The notes: generated from the letters alone by a model not told the origin. DNA of 64,000 nucleotides from Sphingopyxis italica (GCF_011926545.1 NZ_JAATIT010000002.1:310001-374000), one strand, 5' to 3'; positions 45,435 to 55,625 are shown, counted from the stretch's first letter. Translations and numbers: made by a program.

Positions 45435-46940
45435 TCAGTCGCCGAGCGCCGCCTGCATCAGCGCCTGCGTCGCCGCGTCGAACGCGACCGTGCCTTCGGC
45501 GAGGCCCTTCGCCATTTCCTTGCCCAGCTCGACCCCGAACTGGTCGAACGGGTTGATGCCGAGCAGCACGGCATTGGCGAAGACGCGATGCTCGTAGAAA
45601 GCGATCAGCGCGCCGAGGCCGCGCGGCGTGACCTGATCGAGCAGGATCGTCGTCGAGGGGCGGTTCCCCGGATAGCCCCGCGCGCCGTCCTCGCTTGCGC
45701 GGCCCGTCATCAGCGCGGCGCCCTGCGCGATGCAATTGGCGACGAGTGTTTCGTGATGCGCCTCGTCGAGCAGGTGGTCGGGTTCGCGCACGACGACGAA
45801 CTCGACCGGGGTCAGGTGCGTGCCCTGATGAAGCAGCTGGAACACCGCATGCTGCGCGTCGGTGCCGACGCCGCCCCAGGTGATCGGCGCGGTCTGCTGC
45901 GTCAGAGCCTCGCCGGTGACGGTCACCGACTTGCCGTTCGATTCCATTTCGAGCTGTTGCAGATAGTCGGGAAGCAGGCGCAGCCGTTCGTCATAGGCGA
46001 AGACCGCGCGCGTCTGACAGCCGAGACGGTTGGCGTATATCTGATCGGCGAAGGCGGCGAGCAGGCAGATATTGTCGGCGCCGTCCGCCAAGCGGAAGTG
46101 CCGGTCCATTTCGGCCGCGCCTTCGAGCAGGTCGGCGAAGGCGTCCCAGCCAAGCGCGAGCGCGGCGGGAAGGCCGATCGACGACCAGAGCGAATAACGC
46201 CCGCCGACGGTTTCGCTGAACGGCAGGATGCGCGTTTCGTCGATACCCCATTCCATCGCGCGCTCGGGCTTGGCGGTCAGCGCGATGAAGCGGCCGACCG
46301 GATCCTCGACTCCCGCCTCGTCGAGCCATTGCAGCGCCGAATTGGCGTTGAGCAAGGTCTCGGTCGTCGTGAAAGTCTTTGAGGCGACCGCCACGAGCGT
46401 ATGCTCGGGGCTGAATTTGGCGAAGACCTCGTCGAGCGCGGCGCCATCGACGTTCGACACCACCGCGACATCATAGCGTTCGCTGTGGCGACCGAGCGCG
46501 TCGACGAGCAGATCGGGTCCGAGCGCCGATCCGCCGATGCCGATGTGGAGCAGATGTCGGATCTCGCCGAACGCGCCCGCTTCGATCGCGTCGATCATCA
46601 TCCGCATCCGCTGATGCAGCGCCTGCGCGACATGGACCGATTCCGGCGCGCCGTCGCCGCGCTCGGCGCTATGCTCGGCGGCGCGGTCTTCGGTCGGGTT
46701 GGCGATGCCGCCCGAGAAGAGCGTCTTGCGCCGACCCGCGAAATCCTGTGCTTCGGCGAGGTTGGAGAGGATCGCGATCGCCGAAGTGTCGAGATGCGTC
46801 TTGGCGAAATCGAAACGGATATCGGCGACGCTGCGCACCAGCGCCTGCAAGCGGGCTTCGGGATCGGCAGCGATCAGGTCGGTCAGTTTCTGCGGCTGCC
46901 AGTCGGAAAGGGCCTGCCAGGCTTCTGATGCGCTCGTCAT
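45435..46940 (-). CDS. pgi: Glucose-6-phosphate isomerase
   Basis: A 501-residue isomerase of glucose 6-phosphate and fructose 6-phosphate. Family motifs seen are GIGGSALGPDLLVDALG, VASKTFTTTETLLNA and GGRYSLWSSIGLPAAL, and, near the C-terminus, INPFDQFGVELGKEMA. All are intact. The ATG at 46940 follows GGAAG at 5 nt; the longer upstream reading frame crosses a repeat (46959-47039) and has no ribosome binding site. Gene gor lies 121 bp downstream. Confidence 0.93.
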   Translation of the reverse strand: MTSASEAWQALSDWQPQKLTDLIAADPEARLQALVRSVADIRFDFAKTHLDTSAIAILSNLAEAQDFAGRRKTLFSGGIANPTEDRAAEHSAERGDGAPESVHVAQALHQRMRMMIDAIEAGAFGEIRHLLHIGIGGSALGPDLLVDALGRHSERYDVAVVSNVDGAALDEVFAKFSPEHTLVAVASKTFTTTETLLNANSALQWLDEAGVEDPVGRFIALTAKPERAMEWGIDETRILPFSETVGGRYSLWSSIGLPAALALGWDAFADLLEGAAEMDRHFRLADGADNICLLAAFADQIYANRLGCQTRAVFAYDERLRLLPDYLQQLEMESNGKSVTVTGEALTQQTAPITWGGVGTDAQHAVFQLLHQGTHLTPVEFVVVREPDHLLDEAHHETLVANCIAQGAALMTGRASEDGARGYPGNRPSTTILLDQVTPRGLGALIAFYEHRVFANAVLLGINPFDQFGVELGKEMAKGLAEGTVAFDAATQALMQAALGD

Positions 46941-46958
46941 TGAATCTTCCTTGGTTTT

Positions 46959-47039
46959 CCGTTCGTGTCGAGCGAAGTCGAGATACCCGAAGCGTGGCGT
47001 CACGCCGATGGGCATCTCGACTTCGCTCGATGCGAGCGG
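46959..47039. repeat. Intergenic inverted repeat, family E, copy 2
   Basis: CCGTTCGTGTCGAGCGAAGT then CGAGATACCC pairs with GGGCATCTCGACTTCGCTCG then ATGCGAGCGG. The core TCGAGCGAAGTCGAGA is itself palindromic. It lies between the divergent pgi and lepB genes, next to the pgi start. Confidence 0.87.
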
Positions 47040-47143
47040 CAATGAAATGTCGGCTCTTCTCTAGGCTCCCCACCCACGCCGCGCCAGTGGCGTCCGCCGA
47101 TATTTGCTTGACGTGGCAACCTATTCATCGCCAATGCCGCAGC

Positions 47144-48049
47144 ATGACCGATGCCAGCTTTACCGCCGATGTGACGCCCCCGAGCGGGCCCCCGATCGAA
47201 CCCACGCCGCCCGCCCCGGCCCCCGCGCCCCTATCCGCCAAGGAAGAGGCGGTCGACACCGTCCGCTTCCTCGCGCTGCTCGCGATCGCGGTGCTGGTTT
47301 TCCGCAGCTTTTTCCTCTCGCCCTTCAATATTCCGTCGGAATCGATGCAGCCGCGGCTCTTGATCGGCGACTATCTGCTCGTGAACAAAATGGCCTATGG
47401 CTATTCGAAATTCAGCCTGCCGTTCAGCGCGCCGCTGATCCCGGGCCGCATTTTCCCGCACACGCCCGAGCGCGGCGACGTCGTCGTGTTCAAGGCGCCG
47501 CCGGTCAACGACAATGATTATATCAAGCGCGTGATCGGCCTGCCCGGCGACAGCGTGCAGGTGAAGGGCGGGATCGTCTGGCTCAACGGCAAGCCGCTGC
47601 AGCGCGAAGCGATGCCCGACTTCGTCATTCCGGTGACGCAGAACATGATCGACGCTTCGCGCGCGACGGGCACCCTGCCCTGCTATTCGCCCGAGTTCGA
47701 GGAAGTCACCGCCGACGGCCAGCGTCAGTGCCGCTACACGCAATTCAAGGAAACGCTGCCGAGCGGCAAAAGCTATGCCATCCTCGACATCGTGCCTATC
47801 GCCGAGGACAATACACCGCTCGTCGTTGTGCCCGAGGGGCATTTGTTCCTGATGGGCGACAACCGCGACCGCAGCGCCGACAGCCGCTTCCCGGCGATGG
47901 AGAACCAGGGCATCGGCCTTGTTCCCGAGGAAAACCTTGTCGGCCACGCGCTCGTCGGGATGTTCTCGACCGACGGGTCGGCAAGCTGGGTCAACCCGAT
48001 CAGCTGGTTCACCGCCGCGCGCTGGGAGCGCATCGGGGACGGTTTTTGA
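47144..48049 (+). CDS. lepB: Signal peptidase I
   Basis: A 301-residue membrane protease that removes signal peptides. A proline-rich cytoplasmic tail (residues 12-30) precedes one membrane helix ([20 protein letters not shown]), then the nucleophile Ser67 in IPSESMQP and general base Lys128 in [22 protein letters not shown] is the last family motif. The single-helix N-terminus is usual for alphaproteobacteria. No strong ribosome binding site precedes the ATG at 47144, and no better in-frame start exists nearby. Its stop overlaps the rnc start. Confidence 0.92.
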   Translation: MTDASFTADVTPPSGPPIEPTPPAPAPAPLSAKEEAVDTVRFLALLAIAVLVFRSFFLSPFNIPSESMQPRLLIGDYLLVNKMAYGYSKFSLPFSAPLIPGRIFPHTPERGDVVVFKAPPVNDNDYIKRVIGLPGDSVQVKGGIVWLNGKPLQREAMPDFVIPVTQNMIDASRATGTLPCYSPEFEEVTADGQRQCRYTQFKETLPSGKSYAILDIVPIAEDNTPLVVVPEGHLFLMGDNRDRSADSRFPAMENQGIGLVPEENLVGHALVGMFSTDGSASWVNPISWFTAARWERIGDGF

Positions 48050-48726
48050 ACGATATGCTGGACACCGGGGCGCTCGCCGGGATCATCGGCTGCACCCCGG
48101 ATGACCTGACGCTTTACGATCTGGCGCTGACGCACGGCAGCACCGGTCGCGCCGATTATCAGCGGCTGGAATTTCTGGGCGACCGTGTGCTCGGGCTTGT
48201 CATCGCGTCGGAACTCTACGCGCGCTTTCCGAAAGCGACCGAGGGCGAAATGTCCTCGCGGCTGCACGTGCTCGCGTCGGGCGCGACCTGCGCGGCGATC
48301 GCGCAGCGGCTGGACCTGACCGCGCTCGTCCGTTTCGGCGCGCAGGCGCGCAACGACGGCGGCCGTTACAGCGACAATATCGCCGCCGACGCGATCGAGG
48401 CACTAATCGGCGCGATCTATCTCGACAAGGGCGCCGAAGAGGCGCGGCGCTTCATCCTCAAACATTGGGACGAGATGATCGAGGGACAGCAGGCGGCGCC
48501 GAAACATCCGAAGGCCGCGCTTCAGGAATGGGCGCTTGCGCGGGGGCGCCGTCCACCCGAATATGAAATCGTATCGCGCGAAGGGCCCGACCACGCCCCG
48601 CGCTTCCGCATCGCCGTGAGCGTCGGCAAGCTCGCCCGCGCCGAAGCCGAAGGCGCCAGCAAACAGGCGGCGGAAAAGGCCGCCGCGGCGGCCTTGCTCG
48701 CCGAACTCGAAGGAACCAGGGAATGA
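48046..48726 (+). CDS. rnc: Ribonuclease III
   Basis: A 226-residue double-strand-specific RNase. The catalytic signature is [14 protein letters not shown], with Glu42 and Asp46, and the downstream [18 protein letters not shown] supplies the other acidic ligands. A double-stranded RNA-binding domain closes the protein ([39 protein letters not shown]). I prefer the TTG at 48046, which overlaps the lepB stop and has GGGGA 6 nt upstream; an ATG at 48055 is the alternative and would shorten it by three residues. Operon lepB-rnc-era. Confidence 0.9.
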   Translation: MNDMLDTGALAGIIGCTPDDLTLYDLALTHGSTGRADYQRLEFLGDRVLGLVIASELYARFPKATEGEMSSRLHVLASGATCAAIAQRLDLTALVRFGAQARNDGGRYSDNIAADAIEALIGAIYLDKGAEEARRFILKHWDEMIEGQQAAPKHPKAALQEWALARGRRPPEYEIVSREGPDHAPRFRIAVSVGKLARAEAEGASKQAAEKAAAAALLAELEGTRE

Positions 48727-49616
48727 CCCAGCATTGCGGGTTTGTCGCCGTCGTCGGCGCGCCCAACGCGGGCAAGTCGACCATCGTCAACGCACTCGTC
48801 GGCCAAAAGGTCGCGATCGTCAGCCCGAAAGCGCAGACGACGCGCACGCGGCTGATGGGCGTCGCGATGGAGGGCGAGACGCAGATCGTGCTGATCGACA
48901 CGCCGGGCATCTTCGCGCCGACGCGCCGGCTCGACCGCGCGATGGTCGCCGCCGCGTGGAGCAGTCTCGAGGAAGCCGAGGCGATCCTCGTGATGGTCGA
49001 CGCCGCGGCGAAGCTGACGGGCCGCGTCGAGCGCGTGCTCGAAGGCATCGCGAACCGGCCCGAGAAGAAATATCTGATCCTCAACAAGGTCGACCTGACC
49101 AAGAAGGACAAGCTGCTCGCCATCGCGACCGAGCTCAACGGCCGCGCGCCTTTCGATGAAACCTTCTTCGTCTCGGCCAGCAGCGGCGACGGTGTGCCCG
49201 AACTTAAGGCGCAGCTGGCGAAGCTGATGCCCGAGGGGCCGTGGCACTTCCCCGAGGACGAGGTCAGCAACGCGCCCGAACGCATGCTCGCCGCCGAAAT
49301 CACGCGCGAGCAGCTTTACCGCCAGCTCCATGAGGAACTGCCCTATCAGTCGACCGTCGAGACCGAAAAATTCACGAACCGTCCCGACGGCAGCGCCGAA
49401 ATCCACCAGCAGATATTGGTCGCGCGCGACAACCAGCGCGCGATCATCCTTGGCCACAAGGGCGAGCGGATTAAGGAAATCGGCAGTCGCGCGCGCGCCG
49501 AACTGACCGAACTCCTTGGCCGCAAGGTGCACCTGTTCCTGCATGTGAAGGTCAAGGCGAACTGGGACGAGGACCGCAGCGTCTATCGCGACATGGGGCT
49601 CGACTGGGTCGATTGA
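48723..49616 (+). CDS. era: GTPase Era
   Basis: A 297-residue GTPase that binds 16S rRNA during 30S assembly. G1 is GAPNAGKST (12-20), G3 is DTPGIF, and G4 is NKVDL. The C-terminal KH domain has [25 protein letters not shown] overlap with rnc couples its translation. The last motifs reach [19 protein letters not shown]. All motifs are intact and the length is standard. Confidence 0.95.
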   Translation: MTQHCGFVAVVGAPNAGKSTIVNALVGQKVAIVSPKAQTTRTRLMGVAMEGETQIVLIDTPGIFAPTRRLDRAMVAAAWSSLEEAEAILVMVDAAAKLTGRVERVLEGIANRPEKKYLILNKVDLTKKDKLLAIATELNGRAPFDETFFVSASSGDGVPELKAQLAKLMPEGPWHFPEDEVSNAPERMLAAEITREQLYRQLHEELPYQSTVETEKFTNRPDGSAEIHQQILVARDNQRAIILGHKGERIKEIGSRARAELTELLGRKVHLFLHVKVKANWDEDRSVYRDMGLDWVD

Positions 49617-49638
49617 GCAATAACAACGAGGGGGTAAA

Positions 49639-50079
49639 ATGATCAAACCGGGTTCCATCATTCTTTTCGACCGACTGTTCCTGGGATCGTTGATACTCGG
49701 GGCGCTGAACTTCCTGTTCGCATGGAAGCAAGTGTCGGAGAAGCTCGCGAACGCGCCCGAGCTTGCAGCCATCGGTTTCGGATCGGGGTTCATAATCGCG
49801 ACGTTCGCCATCGGCCTGATCATCAACCTGATCATCTGGTATTTCATCTCTGCGCGGGGGAGCAAGGTCGCCAAATGGATTTTGGTAGCTTTTTTCGCGA
49901 TCGGGCTGTGGTCGATGCTGAGCAACCTCAACAATCCGCTTGGACCGCAGGGCATGTTGCTGGGTGTAGCGATCGTCATCACAGTCATCCAGGGTGCCGC
50001 CGTTTACATGCTGTTCCGCCCCGATTCGATCGCGTGGTTCGATCGCACGCCACCCGTCGATCCCGACACCTTCCGCTAA
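49639..50079 (+). CDS. Hypothetical four-helix membrane protein
   Basis: A 146-residue integral membrane protein with about four helices (LFLGSLILGALNFLFAW, FIIATFAIGLIINLIIWYF, VAKWILVAFFAIGLWSML and GVAIVITVIQGAAVYMLF). GAGGGGG lies before the ATG at 49639, 22 bp after era, so it may ride on that transcript. Its DNA is somewhat less GC-rich than the era operon. I do not recognise the family. The C-terminus is polar with PPVDPDTFR. Confidence 0.72.
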   Translation: MIKPGSIILFDRLFLGSLILGALNFLFAWKQVSEKLANAPELAAIGFGSGFIIATFAIGLIINLIIWYFISARGSKVAKWILVAFFAIGLWSMLSNLNNPLGPQGMLLGVAIVITVIQGAAVYMLFRPDSIAWFDRTPPVDPDTFR

Positions 50080-50083
50080 AAGC

Positions 50084-51205
50084 CTAAATCCGCCGACAGT
50101 CATTCGGCGCCGGATTGCCGTCGAAGCGCGCGGTGATCCAGCCGATAGTTTCCTGCGCGCTGTCCTTCGCGCTCGTGCCATGACCGCCGGTCAGGGCGAT
50201 CCAGCGCGTCGGCGTGCCGCGTTTGCACGCGGCCTTGGCGAACTTGCGCGTTACCGCGGGCGCGACGATCGTGTCCTTGCCGCTCTGCGCGATCAGCAGC
50301 GGTCCGGGCACGCGCGCCGGATCGACGCTGTTGGCGCGCGCGAAGGAGCCGAAGGGTTCAATCCTCGCGATGTCGTTGCTCCTCGTCGCACGCGCGATGG
50401 TCAGGATGCCTAGGATCGTGCCGAGCTTGGGCTTCTTATTAAAGGCGACGCAGTTGTTCTGCGCCAGCCGATTGATAATCCCCTGGTTCGTGCGGTTGGC
50501 GACACCGTCGAGCGGAAAATTATAGAGCGTCGACCAGCTATGGAGCGCAAAGGACAACAGTAGCGCCCGCGCATTCTTGTCGCTGCCTTCGCGCAGATTG
50601 GCGGCGAGGTCGGTCGGCGGCGCGGCGGCGGCGGTGCCGACGAGCGTCAGGTCGGGGGCATAGGAGCGTGCGGCGGTTGCGGTCCACAACGCGGCGTGGC
50701 CGCCCTGCGACTCCCCCCAGACGGCGAAGCTGCTTCCGGCGGCCGCCCCGGGGATTTCGCGCGCCGCTCGCACCGCATCGAGCACCGCGTTCGCCGTATC
50801 GGGGCCGACGAGAAACGGGTGCATCGTCGGGCTGCCAAGGCCGATATAGTCGGGTGCGACGACGACATAGCCCGAGCGGACGGCATCCATTCCCGCCGAA
50901 TATTCAAAGAAGTTCGGGCTAAGCGACGGCGCGCATTTTTCCGCGACGCCCCACGCACCGTGCGTCCAGGCAATGACGCGGCGCGGGCGCGGCGGGATCG
51001 CCTCCATCGGCGCTGCGACGATGCCGGTGGCGGCGAAACGCTGACCGCTGCCGTTGGTTGTCCAATATTGGATGCGCCATGCCTGTATGCCGGAAGGCGC
51101 GTCGGTCATCGGGCTGGCCGAGATCAGGTAGCGCGGCGACTGGGCAGCGGTGGGTAGCGAAAACATCGACAGGGCGAACAGGATGGCAGCAAGCAGGTGG
51201 CGCAT
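50084..51205 (-). CDS. Secreted lipase-like alpha/beta hydrolase
   Basis: A 373-residue secreted hydrolase. The signal peptide ends near LPTAAQ (22). The nucleophile is Ser166 in WGESQGGHA, preceded by an oxyanion-type stretch WTHGAWG; candidate Asp and His are in AQSGKDTIVAP and TGGHGTSAKD. The layout matches the secretory lipase (LIP) family. Cys91 and other cysteines may form disulfides. GGGGAG precedes the ATG at 51205. It converges on the small membrane gene at its 3' end. Confidence 0.83.
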   Translation of the reverse strand: MRHLLAAILFALSMFSLPTAAQSPRYLISASPMTDAPSGIQAWRIQYWTTNGSGQRFAATGIVAAPMEAIPPRPRRVIAWTHGAWGVAEKCAPSLSPNFFEYSAGMDAVRSGYVVVAPDYIGLGSPTMHPFLVGPDTANAVLDAVRAAREIPGAAAGSSFAVWGESQGGHAALWTATAARSYAPDLTLVGTAAAAPPTDLAANLREGSDKNARALLLSFALHSWSTLYNFPLDGVANRTNQGIINRLAQNNCVAFNKKPKLGTILGILTIARATRSNDIARIEPFGSFARANSVDPARVPGPLLIAQSGKDTIVAPAVTRKFAKAACKRGTPTRWIALTGGHGTSAKDSAQETIGWITARFDGNPAPNDCRRI

Positions 51206-51250
51206 GGACAAGTCTCCCCGATGCCCCAACGTATCAGGCCAAAACGAAAT

Positions 51251-51278
51251 CGTCATCCCGGCCTTCGCCGGGATGACG
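51251..51278 (-). terminator. Hairpin at the end of topA
   Basis: CGTCATCCCGGC and GCCGGGATGACG form a perfect 12-bp stem around a 4-base loop, directly after the topA stop codon. On the topA strand it is followed by a T-rich stretch (ATTTCGTTTT), so it could terminate topA. The stem sequence resembles half of a family A repeat. Confidence 0.65.
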
Positions 51279-53831
51279 TTATTCCTTGGATGCCGTTTTT
51301 TTGGCAGGTACCTTCTTGGCGGCAGGCTTCTTGGCCGCCGCTTTCTTCGGCGCCGCTTTCTTCTTGCCCTTTGCCGGCCCCTTCGCCGCGCGCGCATCGA
51401 TCAAGGCGATCGCTTCTTCGAGCGTCAGCGTCGCGGGGTCGGCCGTCTTGGGCAGCGTCGCATTCGTCGTGCCGTCGGTGACATAGGGCCCGAAACGCCC
51501 CTCCATCAGCTTCATCTCGCCGCCGCTCGTCGGATGCGGGCCAAAGGTGTTGAGCGGCTCGGCCTTGGTCCGCCCGCGTCCGCCGCCCGCCGCCGCCTCG
51601 GCGATGCGGACGACCGCGGCATTCATGCCGATGTCGAAGATTTCGGCGGTGCCGGTCAGCTTGGCATATTTGCCGTCGTGGAGCAGATAGGGGCCGTAAC
51701 GCCCCAGCCCCGCCATGATGACCTTGCCGCTTTCGGGATGCACCCCGACCTCGCGCGGCAGGCTAAGCAGTCGGAGCGCGTAATCGAGATCGAAATCCTC
51801 GCCCGGGATGTCCTTGGGGATCGACGAACGCTTCGCCTCCTTGCCGTCGCCGAGTTGGATGTACGGCCCGAAGCGCCCGCTGCGCTTGGTGACTTCCAGT
51901 CCGCTGTCGGGGTCATTGCCCATCGCCTCGGGCCCGGTGTCGGCACCGTCGCTGCCGCCCGGCTGCGCGAATTTGCGCGTGAACTTGCAGTCGGGATAGT
52001 TGCTGCACGCGATGAACGGCCCGAACTTGCCGCCGCGCAGCGCGAGGCGTCCAGTGCCGCAATTGGGGCACAGGCGCGGGTCGCTGCCGTCGCCCTTGTC
52101 GGGGAAGAGATACGCGCCGAGGAACTCGTCGAGCGCCGCGGTGATCTCCGACGGCTTCTGCTCCATCACCTCGCCGGTGCGCGGCTTGAAATCGCGCCAG
52201 AAGCGTTCGAGCACCGCCTGCCACTGCGCGCGGCCGCCCGAGACGTCGTCGAGCTCTTCCTCAAGCCCGGCGGTGAAATCATAGCCGACATAGCGTTCGA
52301 AGAAACGTTCGAGGAACGCCGTGAGCAACCGCCCGCTTTCCTCGGGGATGAAGCGGTTCTTCTCGACCGTCACATAGGCGCGGTCCTTGAGCACCTGCAA
52401 GATCGAGGCATAGGTCGACGGGCGCCCGATGCCGAGTTCCTCCATCTTCTTGACCAGGCTCGCCTCGGAATAGCGCGGCGGCGGCTGCGTCTCGTGGCTC
52501 TCGACCTCGACGCCCGTTTTCGCCGGAGCATCGCCCTTCGCCATCGCGGGCAGCAGGCGCGCGTCCTCGTCGTCCGCACTGTCGTCGCGGCCTTCGTCAT
52601 AGAGCGCGAGGAAGCCCGGGAACTTCACCACCTGCCCGGTCGCGCGCATCACGGTCTTGCCGGTGCCGTCGGTCAGATCGACGCTGGTGCGTTCGAGCCG
52701 CGCCGACGCCATCTGGCTCGCGAGCGCGCGCTTCCAGATCAGCTCATAGAGCCGCCCATGGTCGCCGCTTCCCGCCTTGTCCTTCGAAAAATCGGTCGGG
52801 CGGATCGCCTCATGCGCTTCCTGCGCATTCTTCGCCTTGGTCTGATACTGCCGCGGCTGGTCGGGAACATAACCGCCGTCGTAACGTGTCGCGATGGCCT
52901 TGCGCGCGGCGCTGATCGCGCTGTGGTCCATCTGGACGCCGTCGGTCCGCATATAGGTGATCGCGCCATCCTCATAGAGCGCCTGTGCGATGCGCATCGT
53001 GTGGCTCGCCGAGAAGCCGAGCTTGCGCGCCGCCTCCTGTTGCAAGGTCGACGTCGTGAACGGCGGCGGCGGGTTGCGCGTCAGCGGCTTGGTCTCGACC
53101 GCATCGACGGTAAAATGCCCCGCCTTCACATCGGCTTCGGCGGCGCGGGCATCGGCTTCGGTGCCGATCGTCAGCCGCTCGATCTTGTCGCCGCGCCAGC
53201 GCGACAGGCGCGCCTTGAACGGCGTGCCGCTCATTTCGAACAGGCCCGTCACCGACCAATATTGCTGCGCGACAAAGGCCTCGATCTCGCGCTCGCGCTC
53301 GACCACCAGTCGCAGCGACACCGACTGGACGCGCCCCGCCGATTTCGCGCCGGGCAGCTTGCGCCACAGCACCGGCGACAGGGTGAAGCCGACCAGATAG
53401 TCGAGCGCGCGGCGAGCGCGATACGCGTCGATCAAATCGTCGTCGAGCGCGCGCGGATGCGCCATCGCATCGGTCACCGCCTGCTTGGTGATCGCGTTGA
53501 AGGTGACGCGGTCGACCGAAGCCGGCAACGCCTTTTTGCTGCGCAGCAATTCCTGCACATGCCAACTGATCGCCTCGCCCTCGCGATCGGGGTCGGTCGC
53601 GAGGATCAGGCGGTCGGCGGTCTTCGCCGCGTCCTGGATTTCCTTCATCCGCTTCGTCTTGTCAGGATAAAGCTGCCACTGCATCGCAAAGCCGTCGTCG
53701 GGATCGACCGACCCGTCCTTGGGCGGCAGGTCGCGAACATGGCCATAGCTGGCCAGCACCTTGAAATCGCGACCGAGGTATTTTTCGATCGTTTTCGCCT
53801 TTGCGGGCGATTCCACAATTACCAATTGCAT
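51279..53831 (-). CDS. topA: DNA topoisomerase I
   Basis: An 850-residue type IA topoisomerase that relaxes negative supercoils. The N-terminal Toprim domain has VIVESPAKAKTIEKYL and ATDPDREGEAISWH. The active-site Tyr293 lies in ITYMRTDGVQ. At least one four-Cys zinc ribbon is visible (CPNCGTG then CSNYPDCKF), with further repeated topoisomerase C-terminal units (RSGRFGPYIQLG; GRYGPYLLHDGKYA). It ends in a Lys/Ala-rich tail (KKAAPKKAAAKKPAAKK), likely for DNA contact. The ATG at 53831 follows GGGGA; an upstream start would add a few unsupported residues. Confidence 0.94.
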   Translation of the reverse strand: MQLVIVESPAKAKTIEKYLGRDFKVLASYGHVRDLPPKDGSVDPDDGFAMQWQLYPDKTKRMKEIQDAAKTADRLILATDPDREGEAISWHVQELLRSKKALPASVDRVTFNAITKQAVTDAMAHPRALDDDLIDAYRARRALDYLVGFTLSPVLWRKLPGAKSAGRVQSVSLRLVVEREREIEAFVAQQYWSVTGLFEMSGTPFKARLSRWRGDKIERLTIGTEADARAAEADVKAGHFTVDAVETKPLTRNPPPPFTTSTLQQEAARKLGFSASHTMRIAQALYEDGAITYMRTDGVQMDHSAISAARKAIATRYDGGYVPDQPRQYQTKAKNAQEAHEAIRPTDFSKDKAGSGDHGRLYELIWKRALASQMASARLERTSVDLTDGTGKTVMRATGQVVKFPGFLALYDEGRDDSADDEDARLLPAMAKGDAPAKTGVEVESHETQPPPRYSEASLVKKMEELGIGRPSTYASILQVLKDRAYVTVEKNRFIPEESGRLLTAFLERFFERYVGYDFTAGLEEELDDVSGGRAQWQAVLERFWRDFKPRTGEVMEQKPSEITAALDEFLGAYLFPDKGDGSDPRLCPNCGTGRLALRGGKFGPFIACSNYPDCKFTRKFAQPGGSDGADTGPEAMGNDPDSGLEVTKRSGRFGPYIQLGDGKEAKRSSIPKDIPGEDFDLDYALRLLSLPREVGVHPESGKVIMAGLGRYGPYLLHDGKYAKLTGTAEIFDIGMNAAVVRIAEAAAGGGRGRTKAEPLNTFGPHPTSGGEMKLMEGRFGPYVTDGTTNATLPKTADPATLTLEEAIALIDARAAKGPAKGKKKAAPKKAAAKKPAAKKVPAKKTASKE

Positions 53832-53922
53832 TAAATTACTATCCCCGTCACCGGCTCTCACATGTACGCGCGAGGGTGGCGGGGATCGCTTGATTCCGTC
53901 AAGCCGGATTTTGCATCAGCCC

Positions 53923-55008
53923 TCACACGAGCGAAATCTTGGCTCCCGCGTGGCGTTCGACCCGGCCCGCAAGCTCGAGTTCGAGCAGCAGCAACTGCAC
54001 GGTCGACGCGGCCTGTCCGGATTGGCGCACCAGTTCGTCCACCGCCACCGGCGTCGGGCCGAGAAGGTCGATCAACGAGCGGCGCTCACCGTCGCTCGCG
54101 TCCATCGGCGCTGGCGCGGTGGTGTAGGGTCGTACCGGTTCGCGTACCATCCGCACGTCGATCGGTCCGACCGCCTCCAGCACATCGTCGACCGTCTGGA
54201 TCAACGTCGCGCCCTCGCGGATCAGCAGGTTGCAGCCTTGCGCGCATGGATCGAGCGGCGAGCCCGGCACGGCCATCACTTCGCGGCCATAATCGCCAGC
54301 ACGCCGCGCGGTGATCAGCGATCCCGATTTGGGCGCCGCCTCGATCACCACCGTCCCGTGCGCGACGCCGGCGATGATCCGGTTGCGTGAGGGGAAATGA
54401 CGCGCGAGCGGCTCGGTCCCAGGCGGCTGTTCGGCGATGAGCAGCTGATCGCTCGCGATCTTCTCCTGCAACGCGGCATTTTCGGGCGGAAAGGCGACGT
54501 CGATGCCGCTGGCGATGACGCCCACCGTCGATCCGCCCAGCGCGCCGACATGGGCGGCGGTATCGACCCCGCGCGCCAGTCCGCTGACCACCGTGACGTC
54601 GCGCGCCACGAGATCGGCCGCCAACTGGCGTGCGAACCGGCACGCGATCGCCGATGCGTTGCGCGCGCCGACGATCGCCACGCACGGTCGCCGCAACATC
54701 GCGGCATCGCCGCGCACGACGACGACGGGCGGCGCACCCTCGACCTCGCGCAGCATCGGCGAATAATCATCCTCGTCGCTGAATATATGCCGTGCGCCGA
54801 GCGCGGCGACGCGCTCGATCTCGCGCTCCGCCATCTCGGCGGGCGCGATCCGCGGCTTCCCCGCTCCGCCGCGCAGCACGAGTTCGGGCAAGGCCTCGAG
54901 CGCGGCCTCGCCCGATCCGAAGCGTTGCATCAGCTGGTGCCAGCTAACAGGCCCGACATGCGGCGTGCGGATCAGCCGCAGCCGCGCCAGCCGCTCGGCA
55001 TGGGTCAC
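53923..55008 (-). CDS. dprA: DNA-processing protein DprA
   Basis: A 361-residue protein that loads RecA on incoming single-stranded DNA during transformation. A SAM-like N-terminal part precedes the Rossmann core: VAIVGARNASAIACRFARQL, VSGLARGVDTAAHVGAL, and FPSRNRIIAG. A C-terminal winged helix follows (LLGPTPVAVDELVRQSG). It starts with GTG at 55008, overlapping the plsY stop (GTGA), after a GGGGGGG run. Pairing of plsY and dprA is common in alphaproteobacteria. DprA alone does not show that the strain is competent. Confidence 0.92.
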   Translation of the reverse strand: MTHAERLARLRLIRTPHVGPVSWHQLMQRFGSGEAALEALPELVLRGGAGKPRIAPAEMAEREIERVAALGARHIFSDEDDYSPMLREVEGAPPVVVVRGDAAMLRRPCVAIVGARNASAIACRFARQLAADLVARDVTVVSGLARGVDTAAHVGALGGSTVGVIASGIDVAFPPENAALQEKIASDQLLIAEQPPGTEPLARHFPSRNRIIAGVAHGTVVIEAAPKSGSLITARRAGDYGREVMAVPGSPLDPCAQGCNLLIREGATLIQTVDDVLEAVGPIDVRMVREPVRPYTTAPAPMDASDGERRSLIDLLGPTPVAVDELVRQSGQAASTVQLLLLELELAGRVERHAGAKISLV

Positions 55009-55625
55009 GCCCCCCCGGCCCCTTTGGGAGCGTCCTTCTTGCCGCCGACGCGCGGCTCGGTCCCGGCGCGCAGTCGCGCGATATTCTCGCGATGCCGCCA
55101 TAATATGATCACCGCGAGCCCCGCGAGCCCGATCGCATAGACCGGATGGCCGAATGCCAGCGCGGCGATCGGCGCCGACACCGCGCCGAGCATCCCGCCG
55201 AGCGACGAGATGCGCAGAAGCAAAACCGTGCCGAGCCAGACGACCGCGAACACCAGCCCGATCGGCCAGGCGAGCGCCAGCGCCAGGCCGAGCAGCGTTG
55301 CGACGCCCTTTCCGCCGCGGAATTTCAGCCACACCGGATAGCAATGGCCGATCACCGCCGCCGCGCCGGCGATCATCGCGGCATGATCGCCGAGTTCGGG
55401 AACGAGATGCCGCGCGAGCAGCACCGCGACCGCGCCCTTCGCGCCATCGAGAATCAGGGTCGCCGCCGCCAGCTCTTTGCGTCCGGTGCGCAGCACATTG
55501 GTCGCGCCGATATTGCCCGACCCGATCTGGCGCAGGTCGCCCGCGCCGAACAATCGGGTCAGGATGACGCCGAACGGGATCGAACCCAGCAGGTATCCCG
55601 CGAGAATCAGCAAATAGATGGTCAT
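55005..55625 (-). CDS. plsY: Glycerol-3-phosphate acyltransferase PlsY
   Basis: A 206-residue membrane enzyme that acylates glycerol 3-phosphate from acyl-phosphate, the first step of phospholipid synthesis. Motifs are GSIPFGVILTRLFG, GSGNIGATNVLRT and KFRGGKGVAT (phosphate-binding), followed by several membrane helices. AGGGGAG precedes the ATG at 55625. It is the first gene of the plsY-dprA pair. A basic tail (KKDAPKG) ends the protein. Confidence 0.93.
   Translation of the reverse strand: MTIYLLILAGYLLGSIPFGVILTRLFGAGDLRQIGSGNIGATNVLRTGRKELAAATLILDGAKGAVAVLLARHLVPELGDHAAMIAGAAAVIGHCYPVWLKFRGGKGVATLLGLALALAWPIGLVFAVVWLGTVLLLRISSLGGMLGAVSAPIAALAFGHPVYAIGLAGLAVIILWRHRENIARLRAGTEPRVGGKKDAPKGAGGA

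Noticed and set aside
46748-47143. Longer lepB start
   Set aside because: It would run antisense through pgi and the family E repeat; the leader peptidase sequence begins at 47144.
51150-53834. 894-codon frame on the + strand
   Set aside because: Antisense to topA over its full length; codon-shifted shadow of a well-supported gene.
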